Of a stretch of 47,212 nucleotides of DNA, positions 26,186 to 34,296 are shown piece after piece. The position numbers were made by a program, and so were the translations under genes. The stretch covers positions 1 to 47,212 of the forward strand of contig CAYZSZ010000005.1 in assembly GCA_964481175.1 (NCBI GenBank). Reading direction: 5' to 3'. Positions within the stretch are counted from its first letter, which is position 1, and each line of letters starts with the position of its first letter. This DNA comes from JAGOVB01 sp964481175. Its GTDB lineage: Bacteria; Patescibacteriota; Minisyncoccia; Phycocordibacterales; PALSA-1337. A model generated the notes under the pieces. The model saw only the letters and a list, made by a program, of their open reading frames with translations, made no database searches and was not told where the DNA came from.

Positions 26186-27087
26186 ATATTTTGTATTATG
26201 TCGTCAATATTCTGTATTATAGTTGAACCTACGTCCTTGGCAACTCCGACGTCCGTAGAGAGGATTTTGAGCCCTGCAGCTTGGGCTTCGACGAGTGTCA
26301 TGCCATATCCTTCATAGAGTGAGGTATTGATAAAGATATCAGCAGTTTTATAGAAAGAAGCTGTGTCTTTTCTCCAGCCGAAAAACGAAACTGGTAGCCC
26401 TGCCGCCTTTTTTTCTAATACTTTTCTCTGTGAACCGTCACCTACGATAGCGAGATGGACATCTTTTAGCTGTTTTACAGCATCGATCACCATGTCGACT
26501 CTCTTTTCTTTTTCTAGTCTCGAAACGCAAAGCAGGATTTTTTTTCCTGGGAATTCTTTGTGTAGATCCACGGTAATCGGTGCATCTTTTATTAAAGACA
26601 CATCGACAGCGATCGGTCGCACCTCTATTTTATCTTGGTCGACGAATCGAGCGACATATTCTTTTATTTTATTTGAAACCACACGAACATGATCGGCATA
26701 TGAAAGTGTATATTTTGCCAGATATGTTCTGATCATATTTTTCACATTTTCATTTTGGAAATATGGGCTGCCGATGTCGGTGTGTATTTGTAGCTCGAGA
26801 TGGAGTGGGTGTCGCTTTTTTAAAAGCACACCGATAAGACCGTTTTCAAAAGGATCCTGGCATGTGACATGAGTAATATTTCTCGTCTTGATCAAAAAAC
26901 GAGCCAGTCCATATCTCCACCAAGAGCAATAGACCCAGACGTTTTGCCCCAAATGCATTTCTTTTGCGCTACCTCGGAGGAGAATGTGCACTTCTTCAAA
27001 CTTTTTAGCATACTCAATCTGCCGCAAGGCGACAGCGCTTTGCGGATCTAGTATATTCTTGTCATTCGAGATCATTAGTAACTTCAT
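26182..27087 (-). CDS. Glycosyltransferase family 4 (short)
   Basis: A 301-residue GT4 enzyme. The donor half is clear: LCVSRLEKEKRVDMVIDA near 186-203, AIVGDGSQRKVLE, and NTSLYEGYGMTLVEAQAAG near 253-271 with both Glu of the E-x7-E motif. The N-terminal acceptor domain is shorter than usual, so total length is below the common 350-400. Coupled to neighbours by 4-base overlaps. Confidence 0.87.
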   Translation of the reverse strand: MKLLMISNDKNILDPQSAVALRQIEYAKKFEEVHILLRGSAKEMHLGQNVWVYCSWWRYGLARFLIKTRNITHVTCQDPFENGLIGVLLKKRHPLHLELQIHTDIGSPYFQNENVKNMIRTYLAKYTLSYADHVRVVSNKIKEYVARFVDQDKIEVRPIAVDVSLIKDAPITVDLHKEFPGKKILLCVSRLEKEKRVDMVIDAVKQLKDVHLAIVGDGSQRKVLEKKAAGLPVSFFGWRKDTASFYKTADIFINTSLYEGYGMTLVEAQAAGLKILSTDVGVAKDVGSTIIQNIDDIIQNI

Positions 27088-28205
27088 GGAAGTACCTTTT
27101 CTTTCATAGCACTCGCTACAATATCCCAGGTATACTTCTCTTTTACCATAGTATAGGCATTTATGATAATGCGACGATACAGCTTTTCGTCATTGATGAG
27201 TAGCTCTACCTGGTCAGCAATACTTTTTGGATTGTTAACCTCACAGAACAAGCCAGTCTTTCCTTCTATCAAAAAGTCGACAATCCCGCCCACAGGAGTG
27301 GTGATCACTGGCAATCCAGCTGCCATCGCTTCAACAAAAGATATGCCAAAACCTTCAGAAAGTGAGGGACGGATAAAAATATCTGACTGATGCAAGTATG
27401 CGGGCAATTCTCTGTTTGGAACAAAGCCAACAAAGTTTACGCGAGATTCTAGATTGAGATTTTTAGTGAGTGCTCTCAATTCGTGTTCTAGCGGACCTGT
27501 TCCCAAGATCATTAGCTTAATATTTGGTGCTAAGTGTGTGAGTGATTTTATAATATCTCCCACTGCATTTTTTGTAACTAGACGTGATGTAGTGATCAAA
27601 AATATCTCGCCCTTTTCTTTTTTTAATGGAAATACTTTTGTCTCCTGTGAAAAGTGTTTAATATCTACACCATTTGGAACGACCACGATCGGGCATGTTG
27701 CACCCATCTCCTTTGCGAAATCAGCTAGATAGTTTGAAAGTACTTGTATAACGTGTGCTTTTGAGAAAAGCATTTTAAAGAATGGCCAGACTGGGCGAGC
27801 TCTGCGCTTGATATGCTCGAGTGGGTCACCTTCCTGTAAGGTAACGATAAGTGGGATGCTTGGGTATACTAGCTTGAGTAATACTGCTGAAACGAGGTGG
27901 TAGGTCGCCATCATCACCCACATGCCGTCGTACTTGTGCTGGTGCACCAAAGTCAGTGCTTCCCAAAAGCCAGTGAGTGGAAGGAGGTATTTTTGTAATT
28001 GTTTTGCAAAAGTAAAACCGACTCGGTATATGGTCACGTTGCCGATCTTTTCGACGTGCGGCAGACGATCATCCATACGCAATGTGATCATATCAAAATC
28101 ATAATCATCACCCAGACGATCAGTCGTCTCTTTTATAGCGACTTCTGCACCACCAACATAGCGTGGCAAATACACCAGTGAAAATATGAGTATCCGTTTT
28201 TTCAT
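27084..28205 (-). CDS. Glycosyltransferase family 4
   Basis: A 373-residue GT4 enzyme with the N-terminal loop VYLPRYVGGAEVAI near 11-24 and donor-domain motifs TTSRLVTKNAVGDI near 205, RPSLSEGFGISFVEAMAAG near 281-299 (E-x7-E) and TPVGGIVDFL. The start lies 1 base after the stop of the ATPase gene at 28207, so they are co-transcribed. Confidence 0.9.
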   Translation of the reverse strand: MKKRILIFSLVYLPRYVGGAEVAIKETTDRLGDDYDFDMITLRMDDRLPHVEKIGNVTIYRVGFTFAKQLQKYLLPLTGFWEALTLVHQHKYDGMWVMMATYHLVSAVLLKLVYPSIPLIVTLQEGDPLEHIKRRARPVWPFFKMLFSKAHVIQVLSNYLADFAKEMGATCPIVVVPNGVDIKHFSQETKVFPLKKEKGEIFLITTSRLVTKNAVGDIIKSLTHLAPNIKLMILGTGPLEHELRALTKNLNLESRVNFVGFVPNRELPAYLHQSDIFIRPSLSEGFGISFVEAMAAGLPVITTPVGGIVDFLIEGKTGLFCEVNNPKSIADQVELLINDEKLYRRIIINAYTMVKEKYTWDIVASAMKEKVLP

Positions 28206-28206
28206 A

Positions 28207-29841
28207 TCAGTCTTTCAGGAGATTCTCGAGGACTTCTTTTGGTACTTCATGTACATGCTCCTCTTTTTTTGGTTCTGGTTTGGGCTCTGGTTTTGGTTCT
28301 GGCTTTTTCTCTGGTGGCTTTGGCTTTGGTAGATCCTTTAGCACAGCCGCGAGAGCATCTTTCAGCTGATTTTTATTTTGTTGGCTGATTTCTTTTGGTT
28401 TGTTGACGATCGGATTTGGTTTTGTCGATGCGGGAGCTGGAGTCGGTGCTGGCATAGATGAAACTGGTTTGGGCTCTGGTTTTGGTTCTGGCTTAGCTTC
28501 TGTTTTTATCTCTACCTTTGAAGCCTCGGCTTTTGGTTGTGGGGTCGGCTTCTTTACGGGAGCATGCCAATCGACAATGTTCGCCTCGACAACACTCTTT
28601 GGTGAAGAGAATTGTTTTCTTGACATTTCGATCACTTCTGCACGATGTGTTTTCTCTGGGTTAGGTATCGGAGGAAGTGTAGTTGCAGAAAATGGCTGCG
28701 AGCTTACTCCATCGATCATGAGTTTTAGATATATCTGTGCAAAGCCAAGGTTTACTAAATCCTCCATCGTAAACTGAGGAGCAAACTCTTTTTCGAGAAA
28801 CTCGGCGTCAAAAGCACCCACGCGAAATACGATCATCGTTCCGACGTTACCGAATACCGCAGAGCTCACCTCCTCTTCCATCTGTTCGATATACTGGTGC
28901 GCGATCGTCAGATTCAATTTGTATTTTCGAGCTTCAGACAAAATGTCAGCAAAAGACTCGTTTGCAAAGTTTTGGAACTCGTCCACAAAGAGATAGAAGT
29001 TTGGCAGTGTCTTCAGTACTCGATCAGGCACATCAGCTCGTGACATAGCAGCGAGATATATTTTGGTGATGAGCATTCCACCCAAGAGGTTTGCATTTGC
29101 TTCACCGATACGCCCTTTTGAAAGGTTGACGATGATAATCTTTTTAGTATCCATCAATTTTCGGATATCAAAAGATGATTTTGACTGTCCGATCATATTT
29201 CGGATAAGCGGGTTTGCTGTAAACTGTCCGATTTTGTTTTGGATTGCGGGCACTGCCTCGGCTGCCATACGCTCTGTGTATTTTGCAAACTCATCTACCC
29301 AAAATGATTTAACTGAAACATCTGAAATATTGTCGACTACTTTTTTTCTAAAATCTTTGTCAGAAAGCATACGGTTTACACCGAGGAGCGTCGCGTCTGG
29401 ATACTCGAGAAGTGCGAGAAGTGTGTTGGTCAAAATATATTCCATTCGGGCTGACCATGCATCTTGCCAAATCTTTTTAAACGTAGACATGAGTCCAGCC
29501 ACGACCAAATGCCGCTTGTCTGGATCCACGCTTTCAAGTACGTTAAACGATAGTGGGAACTCGGTATCGAACGGCGCAAAATATACGACATCTTTTACTC
29601 GCTCTTGCGGGATATAGTCGAGGAGAAGTTCTGCGGTCTTGCCGTGAGGGTCGATAAAAGCCATACCCTCGCCATTTTTGATATCCTGGACTGCCATATT
29701 TTCGAGTAGGGTCGACTTTCCCATACCTGTCTTTCCTATGACATATACGTGGCGAGTGCGGTCTTTTGCTTTTATACCAAAAGGTACCCTTTTATTTCGA
29801 GAATCTGTCTCCGCAAAATACGTAACTAGTTCATCATTCAT
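28207..29841 (-). CDS. VirD4/TraG-HerA-like conjugative-type ATPase with Pro/Lys-rich tail
   Basis: A 544-residue P-loop ATPase related to type IV secretion coupling proteins. Walker A GKTGMGKS is at 36-43, DPHGK follows near 64, Walker B FYLFVDEFQN near 290-299, and a TraG-like AHQYIEQM segment near 317. No N-terminal membrane helices, unlike classic VirD4. From about residue 425 the tail is low-complexity (repeats of KPEP, PAPT), ending in an acidic helix. Similar proteins are widespread in CPR genomes, where they are linked to pili or DNA uptake. It heads the long glycosyltransferase operon, and TACAAT lies 9 bases before the ATG. Confidence 0.82.
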   Translation of the reverse strand: MNDELVTYFAETDSRNKRVPFGIKAKDRTRHVYVIGKTGMGKSTLLENMAVQDIKNGEGMAFIDPHGKTAELLLDYIPQERVKDVVYFAPFDTEFPLSFNVLESVDPDKRHLVVAGLMSTFKKIWQDAWSARMEYILTNTLLALLEYPDATLLGVNRMLSDKDFRKKVVDNISDVSVKSFWVDEFAKYTERMAAEAVPAIQNKIGQFTANPLIRNMIGQSKSSFDIRKLMDTKKIIIVNLSKGRIGEANANLLGGMLITKIYLAAMSRADVPDRVLKTLPNFYLFVDEFQNFANESFADILSEARKYKLNLTIAHQYIEQMEEEVSSAVFGNVGTMIVFRVGAFDAEFLEKEFAPQFTMEDLVNLGFAQIYLKLMIDGVSSQPFSATTLPPIPNPEKTHRAEVIEMSRKQFSSPKSVVEANIVDWHAPVKKPTPQPKAEASKVEIKTEAKPEPKPEPKPVSSMPAPTPAPASTKPNPIVNKPKEISQQNKNQLKDALAAVLKDLPKPKPPEKKPEPKPEPKPEPKKEEHVHEVPKEVLENLLKD

Positions 29842-29850
29842 GTTTTTAAA

Positions 29851-29856
29851 ATTGTA
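29851..29856 (-). promoter_or_regulatory. Extended -10 box (TGG-TACAAT) of the ATPase-glycosyltransferase operon
   Basis: TACAAT on the minus strand, 9 bases before the ATG at 29841, with TGG directly before it as an extended -10. The transcript should have almost no leader. Confidence 0.5.
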
Positions 29857-29870
29857 CCATAAAACAGTTA

Positions 29871-29898
29871 GCGCGGCACACCTAGGGGTGTGCCGCGC
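29871..29898. terminator. Strong 12-bp GC hairpin
   Basis: GCGCGGCACACC (29871-29882) pairs perfectly with GGTGTGCCGCGC (29887-29898) around a TAGG loop. On the minus strand it follows the small gene at 29924 and is followed by AACTGTTTTA, a modest T tract. Confidence 0.65.
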
Positions 29899-29923
29899 GC
29901 TTTGGGGCTACAAACTGCGGGAA

Positions 29924-30160
29924 TCAGGCGTTGAATCCAGGAGCGCCGAGAGCCTTGAGGATCTCGAGCGTCCGGGAAGGCTTGAACACGAGGTACTCCT
30001 GTCCGAAGAGACCTCCACGCGGGTCAAGGCGTTTCTGGTGACCGGCATAGCTCGGGATCTGAAACGTGTCTTCACCGGTTGCTGCTCCCGCTCCCTGAGA
30101 GGAATCGGGGCTGAGGGCTTGTTGGGGGGTACCGGCAGGGGCTTTTCTTTGACGTGCCAT
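29924..30160 (-). CDS. Small GC-rich protein of unknown function (78 residues)
   Basis: The reading MARQRKAPAG... has a strongly GC-biased third codon position, matching real coding. It has a flexible Pro/Ala/Gln N terminus (1-30) and a folded-looking C-terminal half with QIPSYAGHQKRLDPRGG, YLVFKPSRTLEILKALG and GFNA. No known domain recognised, no signal peptide or membrane helix. An alternative minus frame (29908-30171) is less likely because it is rich in Arg/Ser shadow codons. Single gene with its own hairpin terminator; composition unlike both neighbours. Confidence 0.55.
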   Translation of the reverse strand: MARQRKAPAGTPQQALSPDSSQGAGAATGEDTFQIPSYAGHQKRLDPRGGLFGQEYLVFKPSRTLEILKALGAPGFNA

Positions 30161-30248
30161 AGGTGTGGCAAGGGCTATATGTGAGTGGGCTGCTTTGCGC
30201 TACATTTTCCAATGCACGGCGCTAACAGTTATCCGGAAATAAATACTA

Positions 30249-31445
30249 TCACTCTATTGTCGTTGTGGCAAATGTTTTTTCTGGGGAAAGAAATGCACCG
30301 GCTGTATATCGGTTTGAAGCGTTCCAGATGAGATAACTGTCGAGACCTACATCATACGTAGCTTTGATCTGAGCTTTAACTTCTGGTACACCGTACGTTA
30401 CTCCATAAATACTAAAATCTTGCAGCCATGGACGGAGCTTTTTTATTGAAATCGGAGAAGATGTCGCAACTGTCGCATTGAGATTTTTTATTTTATTGAC
30501 ACCTCCCTGCATCGCAACCTGTATTACCTCATATGGTTTTGTGTTTGGATTTGCAAATCCATTAAAGTTTTTTGGATAGTGTGAAGGATAGACCATCGGA
30601 TACACATAATCAAAATACATTAAGGCATCTTCTAGTACCTGACCGATACCGAGATCATCGCTATTTGTGGTAGTCATACCAAACAAGTCTGCAGATATTG
30701 GTATATCACCCATATTTTTATCGGCATATGCATAGAACCCTTTCAAGACAGCTGACTTGCTTTTGCCCTCGCTAAATGGGTAGCGTATATCTTTCATATC
30801 TCCATCTGATGGGAAACGAATGTAATCAAAATTTATTTCATCAAAACCAAGTGCGTAAGACTCTTTAGCAATCGCAACAAGGTATTCCCACATCGGTTCT
30901 GCTCCTGCATCGATCCAGCTTATCCCCTTATGATCTTTCCACACAGCACCATCACTTGCCCGTTTTACGGCGAGCTCAGGATGGATCTTTACCATATGGG
31001 CATCCTGGAACGATGAAAGACGGCCGATGACGTATATACCTTTTTTGTGCAGTTCATCGATAAACTCTTTTACATCGACGATTCTTTTTTCTGAAGAATT
31101 AAATTTGCTCAGGTACACAGAAGGAATCTCAAAAGATATCTTTCCTGTATAGTCTTTGATATCGATCACTACCGCATTCAGTTCTGTATCCTCGATCAGC
31201 TTTACAAGCGGCGTTCGTAGCGAACGTGTACCAGCTACATACGAAGTCATATAGATTGCTTTGACTTGTGCAGGCGTTTTCAAATGAGTAACAACAAATG
31301 CTGGCTTTTCTGGTGTACTCGACGCTACCGCAACGACGGTTGTCGCTTCATAGCGTGCAACTTCAAATGATGGCAGTGACTGTACCAGGACAACGAGTAA
31401 GATGAGAAGACAAACGATTCCGAATATCCAAGCAATAGCCTTCAT
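30249..31445 (-). CDS. DUF4015-type putative glycoside hydrolase, membrane-anchored
   Basis: A 398-residue exported protein: an N-terminal hydrophobic anchor (residues 4-24), a short linker, then a TIM-barrel-like domain from about 55. Typical family segments are KAIYMTSYVAGT, NAVVIDIKDYTG near 92, GRLSSFQDAHM near 142, GFDEINFDYIRFPSDG near 200 and YVYPMVYPSHYP near 282, which places Asp/Glu residues at strand ends as in glycoside hydrolases. It probably acts on polysaccharide outside the membrane. It abuts the small membrane protein gene at 31446. Confidence 0.85.
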   Translation of the reverse strand: MKAIAWIFGIVCLLILLVVLVQSLPSFEVARYEATTVVAVASSTPEKPAFVVTHLKTPAQVKAIYMTSYVAGTRSLRTPLVKLIEDTELNAVVIDIKDYTGKISFEIPSVYLSKFNSSEKRIVDVKEFIDELHKKGIYVIGRLSSFQDAHMVKIHPELAVKRASDGAVWKDHKGISWIDAGAEPMWEYLVAIAKESYALGFDEINFDYIRFPSDGDMKDIRYPFSEGKSKSAVLKGFYAYADKNMGDIPISADLFGMTTTNSDDLGIGQVLEDALMYFDYVYPMVYPSHYPKNFNGFANPNTKPYEVIQVAMQGGVNKIKNLNATVATSSPISIKKLRPWLQDFSIYGVTYGVPEVKAQIKATYDVGLDSYLIWNASNRYTAGAFLSPEKTFATTTIE

Positions 31446-31640
31446 TTACGCTGAATGATTATGTGATTCAGAAAAAGTGTCAGCATGAGTATGGCTTTTC
31501 CAATTTCCTTTAAACGCTACGTAGACCAAACCGAGTCCAATCAAAACAAAAAGAATACTCTTCCAAAACATAGGAATACCGAGCCAAGGTAATACGATGA
31601 TAGCGACTCCAATCAGTACAAGAATTTGACGTTGTGACAT
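31446..31640 (-). CDS. Small two-helix membrane protein
   Basis: A 64-residue protein with two hydrophobic helices (about 5-23 and 25-42) and a His-rich tail (KSHTHADTFSESHNHSA). The ATG at 31640 is chosen because TATAAT lies exactly 6 bases upstream; an extension to 31736 is not hydrophobic and looks spurious. Co-transcribed with the DUF4015 gene. The His-rich tail could bind metal; function unknown. Confidence 0.65.
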   Translation of the reverse strand: MSQRQILVLIGVAIIVLPWLGIPMFWKSILFVLIGLGLVYVAFKGNWKSHTHADTFSESHNHSA

Positions 31641-31646
31641 GCGTCT

Positions 31647-31652
31647 ATTATA
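31647..31652 (-). promoter_or_regulatory. -10 box (TATAAT), 6 bases before start codon
   Basis: A perfect consensus -10 that puts the expected +1 on the A of the ATG at 31640. Confidence 0.65.
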
Positions 31653-31705
31653 CCTGCATTTTGTAAATGTGGTAGTATATCCGCAGTACAACCTGTGGAA
31701 ATGGC

Positions 31706-32029
31706 ATGAAAGAAAATCTACACCTCCTCCAGCCATTCACCGAACGGTTGGGGTTCATTTTACGAAGAGGCAAAAAAACCTACATCGGACAAGGCACAAT
31801 GCTTGTCTGCGATCCTGTGGAATTAAGTTTTAGATGTTGCTGGTGGCGAGCAGTAAACCTGACTCCGACTGGCCCCACCCCCATCGAAGGCAAGGGAATC
31901 CGGCAAAAAAGTTTTACACTCCGCCTACAAGAATGGGCCATCGTTACAACATCAGAACGCTGCGTCGACATTGTCGATAAAAGCAACCGGAATTTAATCA
32001 CCCTCACCCCACACGATCTCACCACGTAA
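31706..32029 (+). CDS. Hypothetical small protein (107 residues), monocistronic
   Basis: The reading MKENLHLLQPFTERLGF... has no recognised domain. Features: a GxG-type turn YIGQGTML near 26, Cys/Trp-rich SFRCCWWRAVNL near 41, and otherwise soluble character. It has higher GC than its neighbours and is followed directly by a 10-bp hairpin (32028-32060). The opposite strand also carries an open frame (31780-32025), but the plus reading is longer and matches the hairpin position. Confidence 0.5.
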   Translation: MKENLHLLQPFTERLGFILRRGKKTYIGQGTMLVCDPVELSFRCCWWRAVNLTPTGPTPIEGKGIRQKSFTLRLQEWAIVTTSERCVDIVDKSNRNLITLTPHDLTT

Positions 32030-32060
32030 CGCTACCACTCTCGAAAAGACTGGTGGCGTT
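32028..32060 (+). terminator. Hairpin after the small gene
   Basis: AACGCTACCA pairs with TGGTGGCGTT (one wobble) around a 13-base loop and is followed by TTTACC. The T run is weak, so it could also be an RNA-stabilising stem. Confidence 0.5.
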
Positions 32061-32064
32061 TACC

Positions 32065-32724
32065 TTAATACACCACCACCACAAACTCCCCTCTCACCTT
32101 GTCGGTATTTTTTGTAAAATACGCGAGCACTTCTTCTGGGCTTCCTTTTATTACTTGTTCAAACATCTTTGTGAGTTCGCGTGCGATGCCAATATTCTTT
32201 TTTGTTCCCTGCAATGCTTCGAGACTTTTTATAATACGATGTGGCGATTCATAAAAGACCGAGGTTCTTTCGCTTTCTTTTATTTCATTAAATAATGTCT
32301 GCCGTCCTTTTTTATGTGGCAAAAATCCATAGAAAGTAAACTGATCACAAGGAACTCCCAAAATAGAGAGCGCAGCAGTGAGTGCCGAGGCACCTGGGAC
32401 CGACTCCACTTTAAAGCCTGCCTCCAAAACTTGTTGCACCAAAAAAGATCCTGGATCAGAAATACCTGGAGTACCTGCATCAGACACTAGCGCTAGATTT
32501 TTACCCTCTTTTAGATAGTCGATGATCTTTTCTATTTTTCCATCTGTACTGTGCATGTGATAGCTTTCTGTCGGAGTCTTGATTTCATAATTAGACAAGA
32601 GCACTCGAGTCGTTCTGGTGTCCTCACACAAAATAGTATCGACTTCTTTCAAAATCCGAAGAGCCCGAAGGGTGATATCTTCGAGGTTTCCGATAGGGGT
32701 GCCGATGACATATAAGGTAGCCAT
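32065..32724 (-). CDS. rsmI: 16S rRNA (cytidine-1402-2'-O)-methyltransferase
   Basis: A 219-residue SAM methyltransferase that methylates C1402 in the decoding site of 16S rRNA. Family motifs: YVIGTPIGNLEDIT at 5-18, CEDTRTTRVLL near 33, LVSDAGTPGISDPG near 79-92, and PHRI near 161. Length is shorter than the E. coli form (about 286), lacking the C-terminal extension. Divergent from the ATP-grasp gene with 28 bp between start codons. Confidence 0.93.
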   Translation of the reverse strand: MATLYVIGTPIGNLEDITLRALRILKEVDTILCEDTRTTRVLLSNYEIKTPTESYHMHSTDGKIEKIIDYLKEGKNLALVSDAGTPGISDPGSFLVQQVLEAGFKVESVPGASALTAALSILGVPCDQFTFYGFLPHKKGRQTLFNEIKESERTSVFYESPHRIIKSLEALQGTKKNIGIARELTKMFEQVIKGSPEEVLAYFTKNTDKVRGEFVVVVY

Positions 32725-32731
32725 AAGTAGA

Positions 32732-32746
32732 AGTTTATACTAAACT
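32732..32746. promoter_or_regulatory. Divergent -10 boxes between rsmI and ATP-grasp gene
   Basis: TAAACT (minus, 32732-32737) is 7 bases before the rsmI ATG. On the plus strand TATACT (32736-32741) and TAAACT (32741-32746) lie 11 and 6 bases before the ATG at 32753. Boxes overlap. Confidence 0.4.
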
Positions 32747-32752
32747 AAGACT

Positions 32753-33610
32753 ATGAATATAGCAAAGGATATTCTCTATGTTTCAAAAGACCCAGAGCGA
32801 GCTGGTGGCTTGCCTTGCGTATCTGGAGAAGAGACACTCGACCTCCTAAAAAAAGTACTGCCCGGTACAAATGTAGTAGTCTTTAAAAACAATCCTGCAA
32901 TCGAGCGTTACTGCAAAGAAAATGGCATCATTCTTTTAAATCCGCCAGCCGAGCTTTCAGAAAAGATAGAAAACAAAATTACTCAAATATCGTTTCTCGG
33001 CGAGCTCGCTTCCCTTTTACCAAAACATTCTATTCAAAAAGTAAAAGACATTACATGGCCTACTCCATATATATTACAGTGGGCACATAGCCATACCGGA
33101 GAAGGCACTCTATATATAGAAGACATTTCAGAAATAAAAAGCAAATTCCCAGAACGAGAGTGCCGTATCACGACATATATCGAAGGAAAAACTTTTACTG
33201 TAAATATAGTAGTTGGAAACACAATCGAGGTTGGAAATATTAGCGAACAGATCACCGGTCTCGCTCCTTACACAGATAACCGTTTTGCATCAGTTGGAAA
33301 TGATTGGTCAGTCGCTTCACCAAAAGAAGAGATCACTGCTATGGCACTAAAAGTCGGTGAAAAAATGAAAGCAGCAGGATGGAAAGGTTTGTTTGGGATA
33401 GACGTTGTATTTGCAGATCGATTATACTTGATCGAGATAAATGCCCGCCAGCCAGCATCGGCTACATATGAATCGACACTTCAAAAAACAAATACTGTTT
33501 TTGAAAATCACATAAAAGCACTCCTCGGCGAGCCGTTGCACAAGCACACAATGATAACAACAGGCAGACAGATTATCGACCGCCGAACCATGACTTGGAT
33601 ACGAACATGA
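32753..33610 (+). CDS. ATP-grasp ligase of unknown specificity
   Basis: A 285-residue ATP-grasp fold enzyme, which joins a carboxylate to an amine or similar using ATP. The C-terminal part is diagnostic: GLFGIDVVFADRLYLIEIN near 226-244 (metal-binding Asp/Glu/Asn) followed by ARQPAS; a FTVNIVVGN strand is near 156. The N-terminal domain is short. It overlaps by 4 bases with an NlpC/P60-like peptidase gene, so ligase and hydrolase are made together. Substrate not known; a peptide or amino-acid bond of the cell wall or a small metabolite is possible. Confidence 0.78.
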   Translation: MNIAKDILYVSKDPERAGGLPCVSGEETLDLLKKVLPGTNVVVFKNNPAIERYCKENGIILLNPPAELSEKIENKITQISFLGELASLLPKHSIQKVKDITWPTPYILQWAHSHTGEGTLYIEDISEIKSKFPERECRITTYIEGKTFTVNIVVGNTIEVGNISEQITGLAPYTDNRFASVGNDWSVASPKEEITAMALKVGEKMKAAGWKGLFGIDVVFADRLYLIEINARQPASATYESTLQKTNTVFENHIKALLGEPLHKHTMITTGRQIIDRRTMTWIRT

Positions 33611-34290
33611 TAACAAAACGCATAAACGACATATCAGCTAGTGTAATCGACCAATACCGAGCTGTACCATATTTCAACAATCGCCGAACTTCAGTACGAG
33701 GCGCTTTGCCAGTGCAGATAGGAAAAGGAAGCCCAAAAGAGATCCACGAAGAGCTCGAATACATACTAAAGATAAATAGACTCGATCCAAATACTGTCGA
33801 CATGAGAAAACTCATGGTTGAAAGCAATATCGGCATCGACTGTTCGGGTTTTGCATATCATGTACTCCGAAAAACAAATTACTCTTTTCCATATGCTGGA
33901 GGCTTTTTGAGAAAAATGATTGCAAAATTCAGACCCGTTGCAAATATAGATGTAAAAACTTTTGCGCACGATAACAATAGCAAGATTGTTGCTCTCCGTG
34001 ACGTACAGCCAGGAGATATCATCACTATGGTAGGCAACGGTGACGTATCTCGCAACCACATCGTAATCATCGACCAGATCGAATATCAAAACGATCTACC
34101 TGCAACAATCCACTATGTCCATTCGATCGCTACCCCAGAAGATGGTCAGTACGGTCATGGTTTCCACGAAGGCAAAATAGAAATCATTAACGTAGAAAAA
34201 CCACTTACCGATCAAGTTTGGTCTGAGCAGTACCTCCGCAGCCGTGCTTTGGAAATGACGTGTCAACTACGCCGAGTTGTGGTATCCTGA
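33607..34290 (+). CDS. NlpC/P60-like cysteine peptidase
   Basis: A 227-residue protein of the NlpC/P60 papain-like superfamily. The catalytic Cys is C79 in GIDCSGFAYHVL, with the His in SRNHIVIIDQ near 146-155. PGDIITMVGNG in between is the usual strand. No signal peptide or membrane helix is visible, so it may work in the cytosol. The start at 33607 (MITKRIND) is used because it overlaps the ligase stop as ATGA; an ATG at 33595 would add four residues. Confidence 0.78.
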   Translation: MITKRINDISASVIDQYRAVPYFNNRRTSVRGALPVQIGKGSPKEIHEELEYILKINRLDPNTVDMRKLMVESNIGIDCSGFAYHVLRKTNYSFPYAGGFLRKMIAKFRPVANIDVKTFAHDNNSKIVALRDVQPGDIITMVGNGDVSRNHIVIIDQIEYQNDLPATIHYVHSIATPEDGQYGHGFHEGKIEIINVEKPLTDQVWSEQYLRSRALEMTCQLRRVVVS

Positions 34291-34296
34291 TTTTAT

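Larger units (their letters stand above)
29863..30231. repeat. 8-bp direct repeat AACAGTTA flanking a GC-rich gene cassette
   Basis: AACAGTTA occurs at 29863-29870 and again at 30224-30231, on either side of a GC-rich block containing one gene and one hairpin. The inner edges AGCGCGGCAC and (reverse) AGCGCCGTGC are partly alike. This resembles a target-site duplication around an insert, but 8 bp is short and may be chance. Confidence 0.3.

Noticed and set aside
28260..28560. Repeated bases at the end of the ATPase gene as a CRISPR or tandem-repeat element
   Set aside because: They encode an in-frame low-complexity KPEP tail; no spacers and no equal-length repeats.
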